Positions 1 to 6,475 of a stretch of DNA of 11,207 bases are shown here, piece by piece (position 1 is the first letter of the stretch; each line of letters begins with the position of its first letter). The stretch is from Nitrospirota bacterium. GTDB taxonomy: Bacteria; Nitrospirota; Leptospirillia; Leptospirillales; Leptospirillaceae. The stretch covers positions 1 through 11,207 of the forward strand of contig JAJZGM010000030.1 in the NCBI GenBank assembly GCA_021828525.1, in the 5' to 3' direction. Below the pieces are notes generated by a model. That model made no database searches. It saw nothing but the letters and a program-made list of their open reading frames with translations, and was not told the DNA's origin. The position numbers were made by a program, and so were the translations under genes.

Positions 1-1
1 G

Positions 2-556
2 GCACTTCTTTCGTTTACTGACGGAACACGGGTCGCCGACCCCCGGGAGATCCAGAAAACCCTCTCAGGGATCGGCGTCTGTCTTGAGCGCTGGCCCATC
101 CCCGACAACCGGGATCTGGAGGCTCTTCTCGCGCTGGACCAACCCGCTTCGGAGGACTCTGACCGTCTTCTGGGCTTTTTCGAGTCCCGCTTCGACACCC
201 TGAAGGCGACCCTCGGATACCAGTCCCGGGACCTGATCAGCCTGTCTCCCGCCCTTCCGGGTCTGGACGGGCTTCTTGGGCGATTTAAGGACTGTCACAC
301 CCATGACGACGACGAAATCCGGTATGTGGTGGAAGGGGCCGGCATCTTCGGCTTCGTTCTCCCGAACAAAGACCAGATCGAACTTCTTGTGCTGCCCGGA
401 GACTACATCAATGTTCCCCGCGGGGCCGAGCACTGGTTCCGTCTGACCACGGACCGGCGGATCAAGGCGATCCGCTATTTCACCTCCCGGGAGGGATGGG
501 TTCCGGTCTATACGGGAACCCCCGTCCATCCCTTTCCGGAAATCGCCCGGGCATGA
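2..556 (+). CDS. mtnD: Acireductone dioxygenase, 5'-truncated by the window edge
   Basis: This enzyme oxidises acireductone (1,2-dihydroxy-3-keto-5-methylthiopentene) with O2. In the family, the Fe(II) form gives the 2-keto acid precursor of methionine plus formate, and the Ni(II) form gives an off-pathway CO-releasing reaction. The 184 visible codons cover nearly the whole cupin protein, since family members are about 180 residues. No ATG, GTG or TTG occurs in frame before the GTG at 326, which lies inside the cupin core, so the true start is upstream of base 1 and probably only a few residues are missing. The metal ligands are visible as the H-x-H-x(3)-E motif (His99, His101 and Glu105 of the fragment) and the later His144 in an 'EHWF' context. 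The 'GYQSRDLISL' stretch and the 'EGAGIF' turn are also typical of the family. The stop codon overlaps the next start by 4 bp (ATGA). The metal used cannot be read from sequence. Confidence 0.93.
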   Translation, partial: ALLSFTDGTRVADPREIQKTLSGIGVCLERWPIPDNRDLEALLALDQPASEDSDRLLGFFESRFDTLKATLGYQSRDLISLSPALPGLDGLLGRFKDCHTHDDDEIRYVVEGAGIFGFVLPNKDQIELLVLPGDYINVPRGAEHWFRLTTDRRIKAIRYFTSREGWVPVYTGTPVHPFPEIARA

Positions 557-1716
557 GACGGGAGTACATCCGGGTCCTCTACGAGTTTCCTCCCGGCGTG
601 GATCCCGAAAAACAGGGGAGGATGCTGGCCATCGGACAGACGGTCGGCTCCTTCAGCCCAGACCAGACCCCCCGTTTCGAGCCCTGGACAGGAGTTCTCG
701 AGGAGACCGCAAGGACTCCCGATGGTCGGGGCCGGGCCCGTGTCGCCTATCCTTCCTCCAATGTCTCCGGCGATATCGGCTCTCTTCTGGTCATGATATT
801 GGGGAAATATTCCCTGGCGGGGCCGGTCCGGGTCCTCTCTCTCGAACTTCCGGAAGATTACGGAACCCGGGGCCGGTTCGGAATGGAGGGAATCCAGCGC
901 CTGACGGGGGTCCGGGACCGCCCCCTGTTCATGGCCATCTTCAAGCCCGCGCTGGGGCTTGCCCCGGAGGACTTCGCCCGTCTTCTCCGGGAGGTGGGGT
1001 TGGCCGGCCTCGACCTGATCAAGGACGACGAGATCCTCCCCGACACCCCGTCCTCCACCGCCCTCTCCCGCATCCGGGCCTGCCGTCCCGTTCTCGATGA
1101 GATCCGGCGGAGCACCGGTCGGGAGATGCTCTATGCCGTGACCCTCTCCGGGCGGGCCGACCGGATGATCGACCAGGCCTTGCGTCTCAGGGAGGCCGGG
1201 GCCAACGCCTACCTCGTCTCTCCGATCGCCTGCGGCTTCTCCGTCATGGAGACCCTTTCCTCCCATCCCGACACCCGTCTCCCCGTCTTTGCCCACCCTG
1301 CCATGGCCGGAGCCCTGGGCGGATCGCAAGACTACGGCTTCGATTACCGGGTCCTCCTGGGAACTCTGATGGTCCACGGGGGCGCAGACGCCGTCCTCTA
1401 TCCCACAGCCGCCGGAAGCCTTCCCATCGCCTTGGAGGTGGAGCAGGGCCTCCGGGAGATTCTCCGAGGCTCAGGACTTGCCCCCGTGCCTTCGGCCGGG
1501 CTCCACCCCGGTGCCCTTCCCAGATTTCTCGCGCCACAAGACAACCGGGTGATCTTAAATGCCGGGACAGGGATCATGGACCATCCAAAGGGCCCAGCCG
1601 AAGGTGTCAGGGCCTTTCATGAAGCCCTGGAGCGCTTCAGGGCCGGAGCCCCCCTCACCCTTGACAGCGTTCCCGAAGGGCCCCTCAGGCAGGCACTAGA
1701 GAAGTGGGGCGGATGA
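553..1716 (+). CDS. mtnW: RuBisCO-like protein: 2,3-diketo-5-methylthiopentyl-1-phosphate enolase
   Basis: This 387-residue form IV RuBisCO homologue should enolise 2,3-diketo-5-methylthiopentyl-1-phosphate, the step between MtnB and MtnX. The RuBisCO Mg/carbamate motif is intact as 'LIKDDE' (Lys157, with Asp159 and Glu160 as metal ligands), and Lys131 in 'FKPALGL' matches the first conserved active-site lysine. The loop 6 lysine needed for CO2 fixation is absent: 'YPTAAGSLPIAL' (283-294) instead resembles the MtnW loop. 'AHPAMAGA' (247-254), 'VPSAGLHPG' (312-320) and 'LNAGTGIMDHP' (335-345) are also MtnW-like. Lys85 in 'LGKYS' sits where I recall the general base of the Geobacillus enzyme. 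The ATG at 553 was chosen because it overlaps the mtnD stop as ATGA; an in-frame start at 496 would run deep into mtnD. The reading as an enolase rather than another RLP class rests on the motifs plus mtnD, mtnX and mtnB as neighbours. Bona fide carboxylase activity is unlikely. Confidence 0.9.
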   Translation: MRREYIRVLYEFPPGVDPEKQGRMLAIGQTVGSFSPDQTPRFEPWTGVLEETARTPDGRGRARVAYPSSNVSGDIGSLLVMILGKYSLAGPVRVLSLELPEDYGTRGRFGMEGIQRLTGVRDRPLFMAIFKPALGLAPEDFARLLREVGLAGLDLIKDDEILPDTPSSTALSRIRACRPVLDEIRRSTGREMLYAVTLSGRADRMIDQALRLREAGANAYLVSPIACGFSVMETLSSHPDTRLPVFAHPAMAGALGGSQDYGFDYRVLLGTLMVHGGADAVLYPTAAGSLPIALEVEQGLREILRGSGLAPVPSAGLHPGALPRFLAPQDNRVILNAGTGIMDHPKGPAEGVRAFHEALERFRAGAPLTLDSVPEGPLRQALEKWGG

Positions 1717-2360
1717 AGACGGTCCTTTTTTCCGATTTCGACGGGACGATCACCGAACAGGAGACCTTTTCCCTTCTCATGAAGGAGTTTGCCCCGGAAG
1801 CCTCCCGGAGAATCGTCCCCCTTCTCCTCTCGGGAGAGATGACTCTCAGAACGGGGGTTCCTGCCATTCTCGAAACGATTCCCTCCGGCCGCTTCCCCGA
1901 AATGGTCGAGCGGATGCGGACCATGGCTTTAAGGCGGGGTTTTCCCGAGTTTCTGGAATTTCTGCAGCAGTTTTCCGTCCCGCTCGTGGTCCTCTCGGGA
2001 AGCCTCGAAGAGCTGGTCATGGCGCGGCTTTCCCCCTACAGGACGAAAATATCCCGGATGGTGGCGGCCCGGGCCGATCTTTCCGGACCCTTTTTAAGGA
2101 TCGTCTCCGATTCGGCAGGGGGCGACGAGCTGGTTTACAAGGCCGGGGTCATGAAGGGATACGGGAAGGTGAGAAAGATTGCCGTCGGAGATTCGGTGAC
2201 CGACCTCACGATGGCCCGGGAGGCCGATCTGGTCTTTGCCAGAAGCCTGCTGGCAAAGAGGATGGCGGAGGAAGGCCGGCCCTTCCTCCCCTTCGAGTCC
2301 TTTTTCGAAATATCGAACTATCTCGAATCAATTTTGACAAAGGAGCCATCCGGTGAATGA
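1713..2360 (+). CDS. mtnX: 2-hydroxy-3-keto-5-methylthiopentenyl-1-phosphate phosphatase (HAD family)
   Basis: A HAD-superfamily phosphatase of 215 residues, expected to remove the phosphate from the enol product of MtnW and so release acireductone for MtnD. HAD motif I is 'SDFDGT' with nucleophile Asp8 and acid/base Asp10. Motif II is Ser95 in 'VLSGS', motif III is probably Lys143, and motif IV is 'GDSVTD' (159-164), with acidic Asp160 and Asp164. Length and motif spacing match the MtnX/PSP-like group. The ATG at 1713 overlaps the mtnW stop as ATGA and follows a GGGGCGG stretch. A GTG three codons upstream (1704) is possible but would separate it from that purine stretch. The general HAD fold alone would not settle the substrate; the position between mtnW and mtnB does. 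Confidence 0.9.
   Translation: MKTVLFSDFDGTITEQETFSLLMKEFAPEASRRIVPLLLSGEMTLRTGVPAILETIPSGRFPEMVERMRTMALRRGFPEFLEFLQQFSVPLVVLSGSLEELVMARLSPYRTKISRMVAARADLSGPFLRIVSDSAGGDELVYKAGVMKGYGKVRKIAVGDSVTDLTMAREADLVFARSLLAKRMAEEGRPFLPFESFFEISNYLESILTKEPSGE
2340..2345 (+). promoter_or_regulatory. Ribosome binding site setting the mtnB GTG start
   Basis: AAGGAG lies 7 nt before the GTG at 2353, inside the last codons of mtnX. It decides in favour of the GTG start, because the ATG at 2357 is out of frame. Confidence 0.75.
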
Positions 2361-2967
2361 CCGCTCTCCCCGCACACAGCTCCGCTCCCTTGCGCGAAAT
2401 CTCTACCGGAAGGGGTGGATGGAAGGCACGGCCGGCAATCTCTCCGTAAAGACCAACGAGGGTCTGTACATCACCGCGAGCGGCTATCCCAAGGGATCCC
2501 TTTCCGACGAGGAGATCCTCTGCATTCCCCTTTTGGAGTCAGGATCCTTTTCCGCGGGGGATCGGCGCCCGTCGGCAGAAATCTCGATTCACCGGGTCCT
2601 CTACAGACTTTTTCCGGAATCCGGGGCCGTTCTTCATGTCCATACCGTCGAGGCGGCCCTGGTTTCGGACCTCCCTGGCCAGGACCTCGAACTTCCGCCT
2701 CTCGAAGTCCTGAAGGGACTGGGCATTGCCGATCCTTCCACCCGGCCGAGGCTCCCGGTCTTCGAAAACGACCTTCTCGTGACCGATATCGCGGAGAAAA
2801 TCGGCAGACGACTTCCCGACCCCCGTTATCCGCTCCCGGCTCTTCTCATCCGTCACCACGGGACCACCGTCTGGGGACGGACACTGGCCGATGCCCTCCG
2901 GCATCTGGAGCTTGTCGAATTCTGTTTCCGCCTCCTGGTGACGAAAAAATTCCTTGATCAGAAATAG
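2353..2967 (+). CDS. mtnB: Methylthioribulose-1-phosphate dehydratase
   Basis: A zinc-dependent class II aldolase-family protein of 204 residues. It should dehydrate 5-methylthioribulose-1-phosphate to 2,3-diketo-5-methylthiopentyl-1-phosphate, feeding MtnW. Zinc ligands are His95 and His97 in 'LHVHT' and His169 in 'RHHGTTVWG'. Glu118 in 'LEVLKG' aligns with the catalytic glutamate I recall from human APIP ('QEMIKG'). Substrate-phosphate features are visible as 'GTAGNLS' (25-31) and 'TASGYPKGSL' (41-50). The GTG at 2353 is taken as start because AAGGAG lies 7 nt upstream (2340-2345) and the product begins in the usual place. It overlaps the end of mtnX by 8 bp, which suggests coupled translation. 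It is the last gene of the salvage operon, followed by 118 bp of more AT-rich sequence. Confidence 0.92.
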   Translation: MNDRSPRTQLRSLARNLYRKGWMEGTAGNLSVKTNEGLYITASGYPKGSLSDEEILCIPLLESGSFSAGDRRPSAEISIHRVLYRLFPESGAVLHVHTVEAALVSDLPGQDLELPPLEVLKGLGIADPSTRPRLPVFENDLLVTDIAEKIGRRLPDPRYPLPALLIRHHGTTVWGRTLADALRHLELVEFCFRLLVTKKFLDQK

Positions 2968-2986
2968 AAAAAATTGTATTCATGAT

Positions 2987-3063
2987 GTTTGGCCTTGTGG
3001 TTAACAAAATCTGAGTGGATCGGAATTTTCAGAGCCCCCCTCAAAAAGGCGTATCCGCCAAAC
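2987..3063 (+). other. Possible structured RNA leader ahead of the diguanylate cyclase gene
   Basis: The 118-bp gap between mtnB and the cyclase gene (2968-3085) is visibly more AT-rich than its surroundings. GTTTGGC (2987-2993) can pair perfectly with GCCAAAC (3057-3063), enclosing 63 nt. Inside lie two small hairpins, TTGT/ACAA (2995-3006) and TCTGA/TCAGA (3010-3033). GGCG-tatc-CGCC (3048-3059) can form a local hairpin that competes with the enclosing stem, because both use bases 3057-3059. I do not recognise a known riboswitch consensus, including the c-di-GMP classes. The pairings are real in the sequence, but function is inference and chance pairing is possible. I see no convincing terminator for the mtn operon in this gap, so read-through into the cyclase gene is possible. 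Confidence 0.25.
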
Positions 3064-3085
3064 GAAGGTTTAGACCGGAGAAGGC

Positions 3086-6031
3086 ATGGATCAGCCGTCA
3101 GCGGAAAACAACAGGACCGATCCTTTCCGGATGGATCCCCCTTTCCGGGAAATCGTCGAAACGGCCGATTTCGGGGTGGGAGTCATCGACCGGGAGGGCA
3201 TCTACCTCTTCGCCAACCGGAGATGGGCGGAGATGACCGGGTACGCCCTCGAGGAAATCCGACGCCGTTCTGTTGCCGAACTCACCTTTCCCGAAGACCT
3301 CTCCGAAAGCCTCGCAAAGGCCCGTGCCCTTTTTGCCGGAACCATTCCCTCCTACATCCTGGAAAAAAGAATCCGCCGAAAGGATGGTTCCTGGTTCTGG
3401 GCCCGGATCGTCGCCACTCCGATCCGGGGAGAGGGGGGAGAGGTCCGGGCCATCAACGGTCTCATTGCCGACATCACCACACTCCGGGATGCCCTGGAGC
3501 AGATCCGGCTCGATGCAGCCCTGCAGCAGCTGATTGCCCGGCTCACAGCCCTTCCCCTGTCCCAGGAGGCGACCCCGTCCCTTCTGAAATCGTTTTCGGA
3601 GCTCCTGGTCACCGACTCCCCCTTCCTCTGTTGTGCCCTCTACAAGGACCCCGCCCACCCCTTCATTTTTTCCTCCGGGCCGGCCGAAGAGGTCCGTCCT
3701 TCCCCGGGGATTGCCAAGAGGCTTGTCGAGGCAACCCTCAGGGAGGGTCGCCCGGTCGCCCAGGGACCCGATCCGGCCGGGATCCCGCTCTCTCTTGCGG
3801 GAGCGGGCCTCCCCGTCACACGGGCGGGCCATCTCTGGGGGGTTCTCCTTCTTTTCTCCCGGAACCCGGCTCTCTTTGCCAATGACAGCCTCCCCCGCCT
3901 CGAAGTCATCTCCAGAACCCTCTCCATGGCCCTTGAATCCGAAAGCCTCTCCGGCATCAACACCGCCCTTCACCGGATCAGCCGGCTGATCGGGAGCCGC
4001 CCGATCCCCCGGGTCCTGTTTGACGAAACCTGCCGGATTCTGGTCGACTGCGAGGGGCTTCTGGACGCGACCATCCTTCTTCATGATCAAGAGTCCGGGA
4101 CCCTCTTTCCCGAGGTCCTCCGGGGCCACATGGAAACCATTGGCCGGATCCCCCGGATGCGATTTTCTCTCTCCCCGGGACACCCCGACAGCCAGACGGG
4201 GATGGCGAGAGCCTTCACCTCGGGGGAACCCGTGATCACCCAGGATTTTTCCAATAACTTTCAAAAACCCGGCTTCGAACGCATTGCAAGATGGGCCAGA
4301 CGCTTTTCCTGGCGATCGGGTGCGAGCTTCCCCCTGATTTCACGGATCACCGACTCTCCCGAATCCCCTGTTCCCCCCCAGGGTCGGGTGATCGGTCTTT
4401 TGACCGTCACCTCCGGGGAAACCGGGTTCTTTCACGATCGTCTCGTCCGGCTTCTCGAGGAAGCCGCAAACGGTGTGGCCCTGGCCCTCGACTTGCACCA
4501 GGAAGACCTGGCCCACGGCAAATCTCGCGAAAAGCTCTCCCAGATGACGGAGCTTTACGCCGCCTTGAACGGCATCAACCGGCTCGTCAACCAGCGGCCT
4601 GACGAAAAGGCCCTTTTTGAGGAAACCTGCCGGATCATCAATGAAATCGGGATGCTCTACCTCGTGCGGATCCTGGCTCGCGACAGGGAAAACGCCCTCC
4701 TGGAACCGGTGGCCGTCCATGCGCGAAACGACACCATGGTCTCCTTTTTCCGGGAGCTCTCCTTCCGGACCGATCCCGAAACCCAGGAGAAGCTCCGCCA
4801 GCTCAGTCCCCATGCCTGCCTTTCCAAAAACCGTCCGGTCATCCACCACAATCTGGTCAAGGAGCTCGAGGCCATGGGGCAGGAGGCTCTCTCGGCCAAG
4901 GCAATGGAGTTCGGCCTCTGGTCCCAGGGCTCCTTTCCGGTCTACCGGAAAGGCCAGGCGTCCTACATCCTTTCTGTTTTCGCCGAACGGGTCGGTTTTT
5001 TCGACGGAGCGCTCGTTTCGCTCCTCGAAGAGATTTCCCGGACGGTCTCCTTCGCGCTTGACAATATCGACCGCGACCGGGAAAAACAGCGGGCGGAAGA
5101 GACCCTTCGGGAATCGGAGGAAAAATACCGCCTCCTGATGGAAGAGGCCGGGGACGGCATTTTCATTGTCGACCTCCAGACGGAGACCGTGATCGACGCC
5201 AACCGCCAGGCCTGTCTCATCTTCGGCCTCAAGAAACACGAGCTTCTCGGCCAAAAAAAGAATGGCCTCCTTCCTGAATCGGCCCGCACCCACCTCCTGG
5301 GCGAACTGAGCCCCCAGTCCACCTTTCCGGATCGGAACAGGCACCATCCACCGACGCGCTACCATCTCCAGGATTCCCGGGAGTCCTCTCGGGAGGTGGA
5401 GGTGGTCGAATCCCGGATCGAATGGCGATCCCGTCCCCTTCTTCAGGTCCGCCTCCGGGACGTGACAGAACTTCATTTTTACGAGAGCGAACTTAAAAAG
5501 CTCGCCCGACAGGACTCCCTCACCGGTCTTTTGAACCGGCACGCTCTCTGGGCCGAGCTGGAACACCGACTTTCCAATCCCTCCTCCCGGCTGCGTTTTG
5601 CCCTTTTCTATATCGACCTCGACCATTTCAAGACCATCAACGACTCCTTCGGCCATGAGACGGGCGATCTGCTCCTGAAAAATGCGGGCCGGAGGATCCA
5701 GGATGCAGTCCGGGACAGCGACCTCGTGGCCCGGATCGGAGGCGACGAGTTTCTGGTTCTTGCTTCGGAATCGGTCTCGAAAAGCCGGGTCCGGGGGATC
5801 GCCCGGAGGATGCTGGCCAGGCTCGAGTCCCCCTTCCACATCCATGGCCACACCTTCACCATCCACGCGAGCGTGGGAATCAGCTTCTTTCCCGACCATG
5901 GCACAAACCCGGGAGAGCTGATCAAAAAAGCCGATTCGGCCATGTACCAGTCGAAACGGTCGGGACGCAACCGGTTCTCTTTTCATGAAGCCCCTTCCGG
6001 CCCGGAGGGATCCTTCACTCCGGAGGCCTGA
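3086..6031 (+). CDS. Multi-sensor diguanylate cyclase (PAS-GAF-GAF-GAF-PAS-GGDEF)
   Basis: A 981-residue protein that should make cyclic di-GMP from two GTP under control of several sensor domains. The domains in order are a PAS domain (about 20-135), a divergent GAF-like region (about 145-287), two clearer GAF domains (about 291-470 and 493-662), a second PAS (about 680-798) and GGDEF (about 803-975). The GGDEF signature is intact at 885-889 ('RIGGDEF'). Asp844 in 'YIDLDHFK' is a metal ligand, and the Asn852-Asp853 and 'GHETGD' (856-861) segments are present. Arg876-x-x-Asp879 matches the RxxD inhibitory site, so product feedback inhibition is likely. No transmembrane segment, signal peptide or EAL domain is seen, so it is probably cytosolic. 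The two clear GAF domains share 'F-(D/E)-ETCRI' starts, which suggests tandem duplication. The ATG at 3086 follows GGAG (3077-3080) by 5 nt. Ligands of the GAF and PAS domains cannot be read from the sequence. Confidence 0.93.
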   Translation: MDQPSAENNRTDPFRMDPPFREIVETADFGVGVIDREGIYLFANRRWAEMTGYALEEIRRRSVAELTFPEDLSESLAKARALFAGTIPSYILEKRIRRKDGSWFWARIVATPIRGEGGEVRAINGLIADITTLRDALEQIRLDAALQQLIARLTALPLSQEATPSLLKSFSELLVTDSPFLCCALYKDPAHPFIFSSGPAEEVRPSPGIAKRLVEATLREGRPVAQGPDPAGIPLSLAGAGLPVTRAGHLWGVLLLFSRNPALFANDSLPRLEVISRTLSMALESESLSGINTALHRISRLIGSRPIPRVLFDETCRILVDCEGLLDATILLHDQESGTLFPEVLRGHMETIGRIPRMRFSLSPGHPDSQTGMARAFTSGEPVITQDFSNNFQKPGFERIARWARRFSWRSGASFPLISRITDSPESPVPPQGRVIGLLTVTSGETGFFHDRLVRLLEEAANGVALALDLHQEDLAHGKSREKLSQMTELYAALNGINRLVNQRPDEKALFEETCRIINEIGMLYLVRILARDRENALLEPVAVHARNDTMVSFFRELSFRTDPETQEKLRQLSPHACLSKNRPVIHHNLVKELEAMGQEALSAKAMEFGLWSQGSFPVYRKGQASYILSVFAERVGFFDGALVSLLEEISRTVSFALDNIDRDREKQRAEETLRESEEKYRLLMEEAGDGIFIVDLQTETVIDANRQACLIFGLKKHELLGQKKNGLLPESARTHLLGELSPQSTFPDRNRHHPPTRYHLQDSRESSREVEVVESRIEWRSRPLLQVRLRDVTELHFYESELKKLARQDSLTGLLNRHALWAELEHRLSNPSSRLRFALFYIDLDHFKTINDSFGHETGDLLLKNAGRRIQDAVRDSDLVARIGGDEFLVLASESVSKSRVRGIARRMLARLESPFHIHGHTFTIHASVGISFFPDHGTNPGELIKKADSAMYQSKRSGRNRFSFHEAPSGPEGSFTPEA

Positions 6032-6068
6032 TCTTCTCAAGTCCCGCGGCCCTGTCCTTTCGGATTGC

Positions 6069-6097
6069 TTGCCCAAGGCTCCCTCCTCTGGTAGAAT
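6069..6097 (+). promoter_or_regulatory. Probable sigma70-type promoter of the tRNA-Cys gene
   Basis: TTGCCC (6069-6074) and TAGAAT (6092-6097) are separated by 17 nt, and TG at 6089-6090 makes an extended -10. Transcription would start near 6104, about 18 nt before the mature tRNA, which is a normal arrangement for a single tRNA gene. Confidence 0.6.
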
Positions 6098-6121
6098 CTC
6101 ACGGTCCAACCATTCCAATCC

Positions 6122-6196
6122 GGCGGCGTAGCCAAGCGGTAAGGCAGAGGTCTGCAAAACCTTTATGCGCCAGTTCGAATCTGGCCGCCGCCTCCA
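6122..6196 (+). tRNA. tRNA-Cys, anticodon GCA
   Basis: The cloverleaf folds completely. The acceptor stem is GGCGGCG (6122-6128) with CGCCGCC (6186-6192), followed by U8-A9. The D stem is GCC/GGC (6131-6133 and 6143-6145). The anticodon stem is 6147-6151 with 6159-6163, including one G-U pair. The anticodon loop is CTGCAAA with anticodon GCA at 6154-6156. The variable loop is 5 nt, and the T stem GCCAG/CTGGC closes the loop TTCGAAT (6174-6180). The discriminator base is U (6193), as expected for cysteine tRNA, and CCA is encoded at 6194-6196. It stands alone between the cyclase gene and the efflux operon. Confidence 0.97.
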
Positions 6197-6249
6197 AGAT
6201 CACGACTTCCCGTGAAAAATCCAGGAAGACAAACCTGATGCGGATTTGT

Positions 6250-6273
6250 CGGACCAAGACCCCGTCCGTTTTT
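6250..6273 (+). terminator. Probable Rho-independent terminator after tRNA-Cys
   Basis: CGGAC (6250-6254) pairs with GTCCG (6264-6268) across a 9-nt loop and is followed at once by five T (6269-6273). The stem is short but GC-rich. The position, about 55 nt after the tRNA, suits termination of the single-gene transcript. Confidence 0.5.
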
Positions 6274-6287
6274 GAAAAAACCTCCCG

Positions 6288-6317
6288 TTGACCCAAGACA
6301 TTGTCCTCTCCTTTTAT
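6288..6317 (+). promoter_or_regulatory. Candidate promoter for the efflux operon
   Basis: TTGACC (6288-6293) matches the -35 consensus at five of six bases. TTTTAT (6312-6317) lies 18 nt downstream and matches -10 at four of six, inside a short AT-rich run. It begins 14 bp after the tRNA terminator and would give a 5' leader of about 150 nt. A second -10-like TATCAT at 6403 has no good -35 partner. Confidence 0.4.
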
Positions 6318-6334
6318 ATCCTGCGACCCTCAGG

Positions 6335-6353
6335 GACTCCCGTGAGACTCCCG
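6335..6353 (+). repeat. Direct repeat GACTCCCG x2, 11-bp period
   Basis: GACTCCCG occurs at 6335-6342 and again at 6346-6353, separated by TGA. It lies 18 bp after the candidate -10 and spaces the two copies about one helical turn apart, so it could be a regulator site. Chance occurrence in GC-rich DNA is equally possible. Confidence 0.25.
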
Positions 6354-6421
6354 GGTTCCTTCTCCCTCCCCCGACAAGGGTGGATCCCCTTTCCCCGTGG
6401 TGTATCATTAAGGCAGAGTGT

Positions 6422-6449
6422 TTCATCCTTTCTTTGGGCGCCGGATGAA
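6422..6449 (+). promoter_or_regulatory. Inverted repeat in the efflux operon leader
   Basis: TTCATCC (6422-6428) and GGATGAA (6443-6449) form a perfect 7-bp inverted repeat with a 14-nt spacer, ending 16 nt before the ribosome binding site of the membrane fusion protein gene. It could be an operator for a dimeric repressor or an RNA hairpin affecting translation. Homologous ybh operons in E. coli are controlled by a TetR-type repressor, but no such regulator gene is in this window. Confidence 0.3.
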
Positions 6450-6465
6450 TGGGATCCTTTTCATT

Positions 6466-6470
6466 GGGAG
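6466..6470 (+). promoter_or_regulatory. Ribosome binding site setting the start at 6476
   Basis: GGGAG lies 5 nt before the ATG at 6476. It rules against the in-frame ATG at 6449, which lies in the inverted repeat and has no purine-rich site in front. Confidence 0.75.
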
Positions 6471-6475
6471 AAACG

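Larger units (their letters stand above)
6197..6475 (+). other. Non-coding interval between tRNA-Cys and the efflux operon
   Basis: This 279-bp stretch has no plausible coding gene on either strand. It holds the tRNA terminator, the candidate efflux promoter, the GACTCCCG direct repeat and the 7-bp inverted repeat described separately. The in-frame short translations here lack ribosome binding sites and recognisable domains. I see no attachment-site duplication of the tRNA 3' end. Confidence 0.6.

Noticed and set aside
553..1716. A genuine CO2-fixing RuBisCO large subunit
   Set aside because: The loop 6 lysine is missing, the protein is short (387 residues), and it sits among methionine salvage genes with MtnW-like motifs.
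3041..3064. GGCG/CGCC hairpin next to an A-run as a minus-strand terminator
   Set aside because: The stem is only 4 bp and no minus-strand gene needs terminating here.
2968..3085. A cyclic di-GMP riboswitch controlling the cyclase
   Set aside because: I could not find the conserved core of either known c-di-GMP class; only generic pairings are present.
2989..3885. A 298-codon + strand frame overlapping the start of the cyclase gene
   Set aside because: It is a Pro/Arg/Gly-rich translation with no domain, while the overlapping frame encodes clear PAS and GAF domains preceded by a good ribosome binding site.
3098..4264. A 388-codon minus-strand open frame and similar long antisense frames over the ABC genes
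   Set aside because: These have no recognisable domain or start context, are fully overlapped by well-supported genes, and mirror the codon bias of the + strand.
4340..6157. A 605-codon open frame on the minus strand, antisense to the cyclase gene
   Set aside because: It lies almost wholly opposite a gene with clear domains and catalytic motifs. Its translation is rich in Gly, Glu and Arg without domains, as expected for antisense shadows in GC-rich coding DNA.
6122..6475. tRNA-Cys as an integration site for a mobile island carrying the efflux operon
   Set aside because: There is no integrase, no repeat of the tRNA 3' end downstream within the window, and no change in base composition between the two sides.
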